Below are positions 44,861 through 53,216 of a stretch of DNA of 64,000 nt, one piece after another. Within the stretch, counting starts at the first letter, position 1. The number at the start of each line of letters is the position of its first letter. Both the position numbers and the translations under genes were made by a program. The notes beneath the pieces are model-generated. The model worked only from the letters and a program-made list of their open reading frames with translations. It made no database searches and was not told where the DNA came from. This stretch comes from Verrucomicrobiaceae bacterium (GTDB lineage Bacteria > Verrucomicrobiota > Verrucomicrobiia > Verrucomicrobiales > Verrucomicrobiaceae), in assembly GCA_015075365.1 (NCBI GenBank), contig JABTUN010000005.1:1-64000 (forward strand), written 5' to 3'.

Positions 44861-47011
44861 TCAGTTCTTCGGCAGATGCGGCACCAGCACGTCGGCAGCG
44901 GTGTTTTGCCTGGCTCGCTTGGCGGCTTCCTTGGCGAAGACTTCCTGGGAACGCACGACCTTGGTGCTCGGCAGGCTGGGGATGACCCAGGTGCCGTCGG
45001 CGCGGAGGATGCGGCCGCGGGAGGTGTCTTTGAAGTGGGTCTCCAGGATGTGCGTGAGGCGTTTGCGGCCTTCCTTGTCCTCCACGGGCACCAGCAGTTC
45101 GACACGCTTGCTAAGGTTGCGGTTCATGAAGTCGGCGCTGGCAATGAAAACGGCGTTTTTGCCGCCCTGTCGGAACCAGAAGATGCGGGCGTGCTCCAGG
45201 TAGCGGTCGATGATGCTCACGACGCTGATGTTTTCGCTCAGGCCCTTCACGCCGGGACGCAGGCAGCAGATGCCGCGCACGTTGAGGCGGATCTTCACGC
45301 CGGCGCGTGAGGCGTCGTAGAGGGCCTCGATCATCTCGCGGTCTTCGAGCGCATTCATCTTGAGCATGATCTCGGCGGCCTCGCCCTGACGGGCACGCTC
45401 GGCCTCGCTGCGGATGAGGGAGACCAGACGCTCGCGAAGGCCGAAGGGAGCCATCGAGATCTTCTCAAAGTGCACGAAGCGGGAGCGACCGGTCACGGTG
45501 TTGAAGAACGAGGACGCGTCGCTGCCGAATTCAGCACGGCAGGTGAGCACGCTGATGTCGGTGTAGAGCTTCGCGGTGGCCTCGTTGTAATTGCCGGTGC
45601 CAAAGTGCATGTAGCGCATCAGGCGGCCGGATTCGCGGCGCATCACGAGGCAGACCTTCGCATGCGTTTTGAGCCCGGCGACGCCGTAGATGATTTGCGC
45701 ACCCGCGTTGATGAGGTCGCCAGCACGTTCGAGATTGCGGGCCTCGTCAAAGCGGGCCTTCAGCTCGACGAGCACCGTCACATGCTTCCCGGCCTGCGCC
45801 GCACGGATGAGCGCGGAGATGATGCGGCTGTTCTTCGCGGTGCGGTAGAGGATTTGCTTGATGGCGATGACATCGGGATCTTCCGCGGCCTCCTCGACGA
45901 GCGCGAGCACCGGATCGAAGCTCTCATACGGATGCTGCAGCAGGATGTCTCCGCGCTTGATGGCATCGAAAAGGCTCTCACCGGGCTGGATGGCGGTGCA
46001 GGGCTGGCTTTCCCAAGGCACGACCTTGAGCTCCTCAAAGCCCGCGAGGCCGGAAATGGCATAGTACCCTCTCAAATCGAGCTCGCCGGGCACTTCGTAG
46101 ATTTGAGGGCCTTTCGAGCCACAAAGCTCGCGAATGACCTTCACGAGATTGCGCGGGGCACCGGCCTCGATCTCGATGCGGATGGCATTGCCGCTCTGGC
46201 GTTGCTCAAGGATGGCCTCCATCTCGCTGGCGAGGTCAAAGGTGCCTTCGTCATCCAGCGTGATGTCCGTGTTGCGGCTGACGCGGAAGCGAGCGGTGGC
46301 GGTGACCTTTTCGGAAGGGAAGAAGTCGCCGATGAAGAGGCTCACGACGTCCTCGACATTCATGTAGAGGTGCTCGCCGCCCTCCGGATCAGGCACGGAG
46401 ATGTGGCGTGGCAGGGTGGGGGCCATCGGCAGCACGAGGATGGCGTTTCGCTTTTCCGTGTGGCCATTCTCGCCGTTCTGCACGGTGCAGAGGATGACGA
46501 TGTTCAGCGCGGGGATGTTTGCGCGCGGCTGGTCCTCATCGAGCGCCACGGGCGAGAGCACCGGGGCGATGTTTTCGACAAAGTAATCGTGCAGGTAGGT
46601 GCGCTGGCCGGTGGTGATCTCCGTCGCGGTGAGGCGGCGGATGCCTTTCTCGCGCAACAGCGGCAGGAGCTGGCCGTTGAGGATGTCATATTGACGGGCC
46701 ACAAAAGCCGCCGCCTGCTGCTGGATCTGCTCCCACTGCTGCGTGGGCGTGAGGCCGGCGTTGTCTTTGACGCGTTTGCCCTGCTCCCGCATCGCCTGGA
46801 GGCCGCCCACGCGGACCATGAAGAACTCATCGAGGTTCGACGCGGTGATGGCGATGAATTTGACACGCTCGAGCACGGGCAGATCGGCACGCGCGGCCTC
46901 GTCCAGCACACGGGAGTTAAAGGCCAGCCAGCTCAGCTCGCGGTTGAGGAAGTGCTCTTCGGTGTAAATAAATTTCGGGGTCTCGGTAGGGGGCATCTTT
47001 CCCGCCATCAT
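44861..47011 (-). CDS. ppk1: Polyphosphate kinase 1
   Basis: A 716-residue PPK1, the normal length. It polymerises the gamma-phosphate of ATP into polyphosphate, reversibly. The N-terminal domain has the family sequence FLNRELSWLAFNSRVLDEA and ASNLDEFFMVRVG. The catalytic histidine is H450 in GLKTHAKVCLV, followed by MRYMHFGTGNYNEATAKLY. The C-terminal PLD-like domains include GICCLRPGVKGLSE and FIASADFMNRNL. Start could be Met2 or Met6. No exopolyphosphatase gene is adjacent; regulation is not visible. Confidence 0.96.
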   Translation of the reverse strand: MMAGKMPPTETPKFIYTEEHFLNRELSWLAFNSRVLDEAARADLPVLERVKFIAITASNLDEFFMVRVGGLQAMREQGKRVKDNAGLTPTQQWEQIQQQAAAFVARQYDILNGQLLPLLREKGIRRLTATEITTGQRTYLHDYFVENIAPVLSPVALDEDQPRANIPALNIVILCTVQNGENGHTEKRNAILVLPMAPTLPRHISVPDPEGGEHLYMNVEDVVSLFIGDFFPSEKVTATARFRVSRNTDITLDDEGTFDLASEMEAILEQRQSGNAIRIEIEAGAPRNLVKVIRELCGSKGPQIYEVPGELDLRGYYAISGLAGFEELKVVPWESQPCTAIQPGESLFDAIKRGDILLQHPYESFDPVLALVEEAAEDPDVIAIKQILYRTAKNSRIISALIRAAQAGKHVTVLVELKARFDEARNLERAGDLINAGAQIIYGVAGLKTHAKVCLVMRRESGRLMRYMHFGTGNYNEATAKLYTDISVLTCRAEFGSDASSFFNTVTGRSRFVHFEKISMAPFGLRERLVSLIRSEAERARQGEAAEIMLKMNALEDREMIEALYDASRAGVKIRLNVRGICCLRPGVKGLSENISVVSIIDRYLEHARIFWFRQGGKNAVFIASADFMNRNLSKRVELLVPVEDKEGRKRLTHILETHFKDTSRGRILRADGTWVIPSLPSTKVVRSQEVFAKEAAKRARQNTAADVLVPHLPKN

Positions 47012-47068
47012 GGGGCGGGGGAGGGCCGTGGCAAGTGACGTTCATTCACCGCCATGTGCCGCCGCGCC

Positions 47069-48067
47069 TCACGGTTCCGGCACCGGCATCCAGCGGTAGA
47101 TGCCGTCATGCCAGCCCCGGCGGTGCGTCGGCTGGAGGTAGGTCGTTTCGACCCACAGGCCGCCTCCGCGGCGCTGGAGCGTGACGCGGATTTGTCGTGC
47201 GGGCTGGTTTTCCAGGCCGGGGAAGTCGAGCACAGCCTCGGCACGGCGCAGATCTCCCTTCTGGGTCAGCGCGCTGGCGGGGATGTCACCGGCGATGTCG
47301 CTGCCGTTGGCCTCGTTCCCGTCCAGGCCGCGTGTGCAACTCAGCGTGATACGCAGGCCGCCCTCCTTGCGCTGGCGGAGGGTGACGCGGCCGCCAAAGC
47401 CATCGTCGTAGTCGCCCTCCCAGCCGCCCGTGTTCTTCGGGTCCACACGCTGTTCGTTGAAGACATAGGCCTGCTGCGTGGCCTGGGCCAGCCGCAGCCA
47501 GAAGTCCGGATCGCCCTCGGGCTTCACACCAGGCGGCGTGTAGGAGAGGGCCATCCAGCGCTGGCGCAGCGCGGGCCACGCCGCCTTCCATCCGCTGATG
47601 AGGACCTGGTCGTCCCGGCGTCCGTCACGCGTGGCGTTTTGCCAGGCCTGCGCAAGGCGGGTCTCCGCCGCCTGAAACTCCTTCCTGGCGAGCTGAAGCC
47701 GTTTATCCGGCCCGAGCCGCAGAAAGGTGCCGCGGATGCCCGGATCGGGCTGGTCGGGCTTGTCACTACGAAAGGCCACCTCGATTTTGCTGTAGCGCAG
47801 GCGGGCGATGAAAAAGGGAGCGCGGTCGGCGGTCTCATCCGTCACGCTGATGGCAAACTCGATGCTGTCACCACGGCGCACGCCATCCCCCGTCCACCCG
47901 GGCAGGGAGCCGGGGTCGTAACTCCAGCGAAAGCGCAGATCCACGCGCCGCGAGAGGCTGTCCTCCACCAGGGTGAGGTGTCGCTGCCCCGCCTCGTCGA
48001 ACCAGTGGGTCACCTCGGCCGCCGGGAGGGACAGGCAGGCGGCCCACAGCATCAGCACATGTCTCAT
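47069..48067 (-). CDS. Secreted protein of unknown function
   Basis: A 332-residue exported protein. Start 48067 gives a short signal peptide (MRHVLMLWAACLSLPAA, cut before EVTHWF) and overlaps the stop of the upstream NHL gene by four bases. The mature part is beta-rich with an N-terminal domain (about 20-130) and two GGW/GRV type strands (WEGDYDDGFGGRV, LQRRGGGLWVETTYLQP) in the C-terminal half. No catalytic motif is recognised. Coupling with the Tat-exported propeller implies a shared extracytoplasmic task. Confidence 0.75.
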   Translation of the reverse strand: MRHVLMLWAACLSLPAAEVTHWFDEAGQRHLTLVEDSLSRRVDLRFRWSYDPGSLPGWTGDGVRRGDSIEFAISVTDETADRAPFFIARLRYSKIEVAFRSDKPDQPDPGIRGTFLRLGPDKRLQLARKEFQAAETRLAQAWQNATRDGRRDDQVLISGWKAAWPALRQRWMALSYTPPGVKPEGDPDFWLRLAQATQQAYVFNEQRVDPKNTGGWEGDYDDGFGGRVTLRQRKEGGLRITLSCTRGLDGNEANGSDIAGDIPASALTQKGDLRRAEAVLDFPGLENQPARQIRVTLQRRGGGLWVETTYLQPTHRRGWHDGIYRWMPVPEP

Positions 48068-49164
48068 GCGATCTTCTCCAGCTTGATTGGATACGTTTGG
48101 AAGGCGTTCCACTGGCAGACGACGAGGTCACCGTTGTCCAGCACGCAGACATCGTGGCCGTGGTCAAAGACGCGCTCCGCCTGCTGAAGCGGCTGCAGTT
48201 TTCCGTCCACATACACCGGTGCGGTGCCGCCGGGCGCGCTCACCACCTGGTTCTCCGCGTTCAGGATCACGGTGAAGCCGCTGGGGTTCTGCGGCAGCTT
48301 GTTGATCTCCGGGGTCTTGCTCCAGCAGACGCCTGCATACATTTCCTGGCCGGCGATGACGGGGCGGCAGACCATCGCTCCCGGCACCGGGATGGTGTCC
48401 AGGTACTTTCCGTCCAGCGTGAAGCGGCGGAAGCAGTTGTCCGCGCGCGAGGTGACGATGACCACCGCTTGGTCCGCTCCCCGGCGCGTGTCAATGGCGA
48501 TGCCGTGCGCGTTGTTGAGGCGTTGCTCCGCAGGCACGCCCTCCTTCCCGCCGAAGCGCTGGATGAATTTCCCGCGCGCGTCGTAGCGCAGCACGAACTG
48601 CGATCCATAGCCGTCCACGACATAAATGTCGCCATTCGGCGCGACGGCGGCCTCCGTGGGGTTGAAGACCATCTCCGGCTCATACGCTCCGACGCTCATC
48701 GGATGGCTGATGGAGAAGATCTCCCGCCCCGTGAGGTCGATCTTCGTGACGCGCCCCGTCTGGCGGTAACCGCCGCTGCCGCTCTTCCACAAGCCGCTGT
48801 CCGTGACGAGCAGAAACTCCTCGCCGTTCTCGCTGGCAAGCGTCAGGCCGTGGCCGCCGGGCCACACACTGCCCCAGGAGTCCAGGATGGTGCCGTCCGG
48901 CTTGAAGACCAGCATCTGGTTGTCCCAGTGGTCGCCGATCATGAAGAGGCGGCCATCCTTCACCTGCACCATCTCATGGCAGTTGAGAATGGGGTGGTGC
49001 CGACCCTGGCCGGCGGGCACCCAGTCCTTGTTCACCTTGTAGCGATGCGCGCCGTGGCCGATGACGACATCCTTTTTCGGATCGGGCGCGGCGGGCAGGA
49101 GTTGGGTCCAGGTGCCGGCGGCGGCGGTGGCGAGACCGGAGAGAAAATGGCGGCGCGTGTTCAT
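48064..49164 (-). CDS. Tat-exported NHL/six-bladed beta-propeller protein
   Basis: A 366-residue protein with a twin-arginine signal (MNTRRHFLSGLATAAAG) and a mature NHL-type propeller. Repeated blade motifs include VKDGRLFMIGDHWDNQMLVF, PNGDIYVVDGYGSQFVLRYD and NNAHGIAIDTRRG. The start of the mature domain (YKVNKDWVPAGQGRHHPI) resembles peptidylglycine amidating lyase-like propellers in planctomycetes and verrucomicrobia. Tat export suggests folding with a cofactor or metal before export. It is the first gene of a two-gene unit with the secreted unknown. Confidence 0.85.
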   Translation of the reverse strand: MNTRRHFLSGLATAAAGTWTQLLPAAPDPKKDVVIGHGAHRYKVNKDWVPAGQGRHHPILNCHEMVQVKDGRLFMIGDHWDNQMLVFKPDGTILDSWGSVWPGGHGLTLASENGEEFLLVTDSGLWKSGSGGYRQTGRVTKIDLTGREIFSISHPMSVGAYEPEMVFNPTEAAVAPNGDIYVVDGYGSQFVLRYDARGKFIQRFGGKEGVPAEQRLNNAHGIAIDTRRGADQAVVIVTSRADNCFRRFTLDGKYLDTIPVPGAMVCRPVIAGQEMYAGVCWSKTPEINKLPQNPSGFTVILNAENQVVSAPGGTAPVYVDGKLQPLQQAERVFDHGHDVCVLDNGDLVVCQWNAFQTYPIKLEKIA

Positions 49165-49409
49165 GAGCGCGCGGATTGTGAGCGGTTCGGGGGAAATTGG
49201 CGAGCATGATTTTCACTAGCCTCAAAGCGGCGTGGCGCGGGCGTGCTGGGACTGACGGGCGGAGCGGTCCAGGCTGCGGCGGGAGGCCGGGGAGTGGAGA
49301 CCGCGGAGGTTCAGAGCGGCGCGGCGGCTTCATCGACGCCAAGCAGGGCACCGTCAGGCTCAAGGAAGGCTTCACCGTGCCCGTCGGCCCTCCAAGTATG
49401 TGAGACTTT

Positions 49410-49472
49410 GAGAAGAGCCGACGCGCCGTTGGCTTGAGGTGATACGCCGTCGGCTTGAGATGACGCGCCGTC
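49410..49472. repeat. Three 21-bp tandem repeats
   Basis: Units at 49410-49430, 49431-49451 and 49452-49472 share GGCTTGAG followed by an ACGCCGT core, with the first unit degenerate. On the minus strand they would encode a seven-residue repeat of the type DGASSQA, DGVSPQA, NGASALL, so unit length keeps frame. Whether the frame is used is doubtful. Confidence 0.7.
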
Positions 49473-49594
49473 TGAATGTCGTCCTGACCTGCCCTCCGGC
49501 CGCGCCGCCGCCTGGGGCAGGGCGGCCTCAGGCTGCCGGGGGGGAGGTGCCGCGTTCATGGCGCGGATCATCCCACCACCGCAGCGGGTGTCAT

Positions 49595-49610
49595 GGCTAC
49601 AATTGTAGCC
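49595..49610. promoter_or_regulatory. Perfect palindrome resembling a BlaI/MecI/CopY-family operator
   Basis: The 16-bp sequence GGCTACAATTGTAGCC is a perfect palindrome with a TACA-N2-TGTA centre, the core recognised by CopY/BlaI/MecI-type winged-helix repressors. It sits in the degenerate region, with a minus-strand ATG directly at its left border. No blaI or M56 (BlaR-like) gene is in the window. The match to the operator class is from memory of the consensus; binding is not shown. Confidence 0.45.
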
Positions 49611-49709
49611 TTGCAGAATGACCCTTCAGGCCATTCCAGGGTCAGCGCCCCTTCCAACACGGCGTTAAAAACTTTTCCGGACAGGTCCAAAAAAGCCCCC
49701 AGCGTGTGG

Positions 49710-50357
49710 TCATAAGCCTTGGCGATGCTGCTCCACCTGCTGGATCGTGCTGCGCCTCACCGCCGCCGCCCCATCTCCTTGTCTCCTCCACCCCTCTTCT
49801 CGAAGTCTCCTCTTATCCATGTCTGGCTTCCGCGCCATCTCCGCCCGCTTGCCATCCGTGCCGTCCTCTGGTTCATCCCGGATTTCGAAGTTAAGCGGCG
49901 TTTTTGAGGCTGTTTTCGGTGGGGGAGCTGTTGGCGGTTCCAACTTCGGCGAAGTTCGTTTTTGCCACTCCAAAACCTTGTCCATCAAGGGTTGGTGCTT
50001 CTCTGCTCCACCCCAGCTATGTGCGATGGAGAGAACGGGCTGGCGGCCTCGCCTGCCAAGGATGGCTCCGCCGATGAACACACTGCTTCGCAGTGTCGCG
50101 GGACGTTGATAGCGCTTCTCGCTGCGCGTGCCGGTGGCCTGCTGGTAGAGGCTCAGCAGGTTGAACGCGAAGAGCACACTCAAAAACGCCGCTTCTGTGG
50201 CGAAGAACTGCTTCATGCAAAACCCGTCGGCAGCGAGGTCGTTTTTGAGTTCCTCAATGCGCTGCTCGACGCACGCACGCTGGTTGTAGTCGCGCCACAA
50301 AGCCACCGCGTCCTCATCGCGATTGGTCACGAAGATGCGGTAGGTGTAGCCTGGCAC
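49710..50357 (-). pseudogene. IS1380-family transposase, C-terminal fragment
   Basis: The last 215 codons, starting formally at a GTG in EVPGYTYRIFVTNRDED. It includes the catalytic glutamate region CVEQRIEELKNDL and the FAFNLLSLYQQ helix. Relative to the N-terminal fragment it is shifted by the 13-bp duplication at 50352-50377. The C-terminal 80 residues (after HQPLMDKVLEWQKR) are proline- and charge-rich and longer than usual, perhaps read-on into flanking sequence. It is not expected to be expressed as a functional protein. Confidence 0.8.
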
Positions 50358-50377
50358 TTCGATGTGGCACTTCGATG
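50352..50377. repeat. 13-bp tandem duplication inside the transposase gene
   Basis: The unit TGGCACTTCGATG occurs twice in direct contact (50352-50364 and 50365-50377). As 13 is not a multiple of three, it shifts the reading frame between the two transposase fragments. Removing one copy restores the frame apart from the separate TAG. Confidence 0.9.
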
Positions 50378-50484
50378 AGCCTGCGACCCACCGCGCTCTT
50401 GTCCCCGCGCTCCAGCTTGCGGATCACCACAAAGCGCCGCTCCTTGCTCCAGCCGTGCAGCCGGAGATGGAAGCTCGCCGCGCT

Positions 50485-51411
50485 CTAGTGCGCATCCAGG
50501 GGCGTCCACTCTTTGAGGCTGGCCGCCGCCGCTTTGAGCGTGCGCGTCATGCGTGCCACGATGATGTAGGGCAGCGAGCGCTCCTTCAAAAAGCCCAGCA
50601 AGCTCTGGTCAAAGAAGCCGCTGTCGGCACGCACCGCGCGCAGCCTCCAATCGGCGGGCATCAGGGCGAGCGCCTCCTGCAAAAACGGCACCACGCCACG
50701 GGCCGAACCCGCCTTGCCGCTGCGCAGCCAGCCGTGCAGCACCAGCGGAGCCTCCGCCAGCACGGCGAGCAGCGGATGATGCGTGTGCCGTCCGGGGCGC
50801 GATGGATTGTATCCGCGCTCCGCACCCTCCTGATGGCCGCTGCGCTGGAACACCGTGCAGCCGGGCGGTAACAGCGAGACAGCCTGCCGACAGGCAGCCG
50901 CGAAGCGGTGAGCGCCGTGGGGCGGCGCGAAGCAATCGAGATCAAGGCTCCAGCCCAGCACAGGCATCGCCCAGCCTTGCTGCAGCAGCCAGCACCAGAG
51001 CGGACGCCAGAACGCCTCGATCACCGGCTGGGTAAAGCGTTTGAGCAAGTTGCGCACCGTGTCGGTGCCGGGGAAGCGATCCATGCCCAGCATCGCATGC
51101 AGCGCCCGGCCGGCACGCAGCCGGTCGGTGTGAGCCAGCCGCCGCGCCCCGCAGATGATGGAGAGGATGAAGGCCAGCAACGTCTGTTCCGGCGCGATGG
51201 CATAGGGGCTCGTGTAGGCGAAGGGCATGAGCCGCCCAAGTGCGTCGCCAAGCTTCAGCGAGCTGAAGAACTCCACCAAGCTGACCAGTCCACCGAAGGG
51301 TGTGACCGGCTTGGCAGTGGAGGAAAGAACGTGTTGGCGGGAGGAGAAAACGGGGTGCAATGTCCCCTGCATCGTTTGGTGCATGGTCGTCGGGCGCTTG
51401 TTGTGTCGCAA
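50485..51411 (-). pseudogene. IS1380-family transposase, N-terminal fragment
   Basis: The first 308 codons of the transposase, including the N-terminal DNA-binding region and the first two catalytic aspartates (LDLDCF and RADSGFF). It ends at TAG after KEWTPLDAH. The downstream bases continue in the same frame with SAASFHLRLHGWSKERR, a plausible continuation of the family, which shows that the TAG is a nonsense change. It was probably once a single 530-560 residue protein. Confidence 0.85.
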
Positions 51412-51574
51412 CCCCAGGTAACCACGCCTTCAGCGCCAAACGATGTTTCTTTTAACTTCGGTTTCCGGGTTGAATCCTCCATCTTCTTCCGTGCGCGCTC
51501 CTCCCTCTCAAGGTCTCTGCCGCATGCCGCATCCGAAAGAGTGGACCGGGCGTAATGGGAGTGGTGTCGTCGTC

Positions 51575-51913
51575 ATGATCCTCGTCCTGCGCTTTTTCTT
51601 TCTGCTCGTGCTGCTGTCCATGCTGGCCGTCACCTCGTGGGCGAGCCTGGAATGTGCGCTGTGGAAGACGCCGCGGGAGGTCGTGACGCATCCGTGGTTC
51701 ATCGCGACCTTGTTTGACACCTACTGGGCTTTTTTGACGTTCTACTGCTGGGTGGCTTACAAGGAGGTGTCTTGGATCGCGCGGCTGGCCTGGCTGATCG
51801 GCATCCTGCTGCTCGGGAACATCGTCATGGCCATCTACATGCTCATCCAGCTCTTCCGCGTGCCTGCGGATGGCAGGATCGAGGACGTGCTCATGAGGAG
51901 GGTCCGGGCATGA
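51575..51913 (+). CDS. Small membrane protein, DUF1475-like
   Basis: A 112-residue protein with three membrane helices: about residues 3-22 (LRFFFLLVLLSMLAVTSWAS), 47-63 (LFDTYWAFLTFYCWVAY) and 70-92 (WLIGILLLGNIVMAIYML). The loop WKTPREVVTHPWFIATLFDTYW is the most conserved-looking part and resembles DUF1475. Start 51575 removes an implausible leader. Its TGA overlaps the next ATG. As the first gene of the lipid-related operon it may help organise membrane lipid enzymes; the function is unknown. Confidence 0.78.
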   Translation: MILVLRFFFLLVLLSMLAVTSWASLECALWKTPREVVTHPWFIATLFDTYWAFLTFYCWVAYKEVSWIARLAWLIGILLLGNIVMAIYMLIQLFRVPADGRIEDVLMRRVRA

Positions 51914-52401
51914 AGGCGGCGGGGGAGCTCTGGAAACGCTGGGTGCTGCGGCCGGTGATGCTGCAACTGACCCAGGGGACCTCCCCGCACAAGATCGCCC
52001 AGGCGCTAGCCTTTGGGATGACGCTGGGAATCTTTCCCATCCTCGGCTCGACCACGCTGCTGGCGCTGCTGGTAGGCATTCCGCTGCGGCTGAACCAGCC
52101 GGTGCTCCAGGCCTTCAAAACGCTGGCCTATCCCCTGCAGTGGATGTCAGTGCTGGGTTTTTACCGGCTGGGGGAGTGGCTGTATGGCGCGCCGCATGTG
52201 CCGCTCTCGATCCCGCGGATGATGGAGCGTTTCTTTGAGGAGCCGGGGCCGTTCTTCCGCGACTACGGCATGACGGCCCTGTATGGCATCACCGTGTGGT
52301 TCCTGCTGGCGCCGGCCCTGCTGCTCGCCCTCTATGCCACCTCGCGGCCGCTCATCGAGGGCCTGGCCGCCCAACTCGCCCGCCGCCATGCCGCCTCTTG
52401 A
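51910..52401 (+). CDS. DUF2062 family membrane protein
   Basis: A 163-residue DUF2062 protein. The signature TQGTSPHKIAQALAFGMTLGIFPILGSTT lies at the N terminus (given here only as the segment QGTSPHKIA and GMTLGIFPILG), followed by three to four membrane helices. Start 51910 overlaps the DUF1475 stop (ATGA), and its end overlaps the start of the DUF1295 gene by 14 bases. The family is common in Gram-negative bacteria and has no established biochemical role. Its place between membrane and lipid-modifying genes suggests an envelope lipid function. Confidence 0.88.
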   Translation: MKAAGELWKRWVLRPVMLQLTQGTSPHKIAQALAFGMTLGIFPILGSTTLLALLVGIPLRLNQPVLQAFKTLAYPLQWMSVLGFYRLGEWLYGAPHVPLSIPRMMERFFEEPGPFFRDYGMTALYGITVWFLLAPALLLALYATSRPLIEGLAAQLARRHAAS

Positions 52402-53182
52402 TGCCACGCTCGTTCTCGCTGCCGGTGCTGCGATCCTGCTGGCGCTGTTTCTCATGACGTGGTGGCTCAGTGTGCGGCTGGACAATTACTCCTTCGTCGA
52501 TGTGACGTGGTCCCTGAGCTTTGCCCCCGTGGCGGTGTGGTATGCCGTGGCGGGCGAGGGCTGGAGCACGCGGCGGATTGCCATCGCGGTGCTCGTGGCA
52601 GCGTGGAGCCTGCGCTTGGGCATCTACCTGTGGCGACGTGTGGCCAGCCATCATCCGAAGGAGGATGTGCGCTACGCCGTGCTGCGGCAAAAGTGGGCGG
52701 CGAATCCGCCGAAGGCCTTTTTGTGGTTCTTCCTCGCTCAAGGCGTGCTGGTGTGGCTGCTGATGCTGCCGGTGCGGTTGATCGCGAACCGGCCTGAGAC
52801 GGTCTTTGGCATCCTCGAAGGCATCGGACTGTCCGTGTGGGCCATCGCCTTGATCGGCGAAAGCATCGCGGACGCCCAGCTCGCCCGCTTCAAGCGCACG
52901 AACACCGATCCGAAGGCTATCTGCCAGACCGGTCTGTGGCACTACAGCCGGCATCCGAACTACTTTTTCCAATCGCTGCTCTGGTGGGGGCTGTTTTTGA
53001 TGGCTTTGCCCGCTCCGTGGGGTTGGACAGCCATCGTGGCTCCGCTGGCGATGCTGCATTTCCTTCTCAACGTGACAGGCATCCCGCTCACCGAGAAGCT
53101 GTCCGTCGAAAAGCGCGGAGAGGTGTATCGCGAGTATCAGCGCACCACGAGCGCCTTCGTGCCTTGGTTCCGGAAAAGCTGA
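52388..53182 (+). CDS. DUF1295 / steroid 5-alpha-reductase-like membrane protein
   Basis: A 264-residue integral membrane protein with six to seven helices. Family marks are FVDVTWSL and WSLRLGIYLWRR in the N-terminal half. The C-terminal cofactor region reads GLWHYSRHPNYFFQSLLWWG, then LTEKLSVEKRGEVYREYQR. This C-terminal pattern is shared with isoprenylcysteine methyltransferases and steroid 5-alpha-reductases and points to NADPH or SAM use on a lipid. It is next to the cyclopropane synthase-like gene, a common pairing, so it may act on the same lipid chains. Confidence 0.9.
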   Translation: MPPLDATLVLAAGAAILLALFLMTWWLSVRLDNYSFVDVTWSLSFAPVAVWYAVAGEGWSTRRIAIAVLVAAWSLRLGIYLWRRVASHHPKEDVRYAVLRQKWAANPPKAFLWFFLAQGVLVWLLMLPVRLIANRPETVFGILEGIGLSVWAIALIGESIADAQLARFKRTNTDPKAICQTGLWHYSRHPNYFFQSLLWWGLFLMALPAPWGWTAIVAPLAMLHFLLNVTGIPLTEKLSVEKRGEVYREYQRTTSAFVPWFRKS

Positions 53183-53216
53183 ATCCGGCGCGCATGCCTT
53201 CGCGAATCATCTCCAC

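Larger units (their letters stand above)
49165..49709. other. Degenerate region without a recognisable gene
   Basis: A 545-base stretch between the propeller gene and the transposase remnant. It contains short open frames (for example plus 49206-49403 and minus 49311-49571) that match nothing I recognise and have low-complexity composition. It also holds three 21-bp tandem repeats and a perfect 16-bp palindrome. It appears to be remnant sequence next to an insertion. A FecR- or M56-like origin is conceivable but unsupported. Confidence 0.55.
49710..51411 (-). mobile_element. IS1380-family insertion sequence remnant
   Basis: Two open segments on the minus strand together make one IS1380-family transposase that is broken twice: by a TAG at 50485-50487 and by a frameshift from a 13-bp tandem duplication at 50352-50377. 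Family features are IAPEQTLLAFILSIICGARR, LDLDCF (first Asp), GYNPSRPGRHTHHPLLA, RADSGFF (second Asp) and CVEQRIEELKNDL (Glu), so the DDE residues survive. I could not identify terminal inverted repeats or a target duplication, so the outer edges are uncertain. Confidence 0.85.

Noticed and set aside
49206..49403. Short plus-strand frame starting MIFTSLKAAW as a gene
   Set aside because: Gly/Arg-rich low-complexity product without a family match, in a degenerate region; possibly a fragment only.
50352..50377. Programmed frameshifting in the transposase
   Set aside because: The shift is caused by an exact 13-bp tandem duplication and a separate TAG also breaks the gene, so simple decay is the better explanation.
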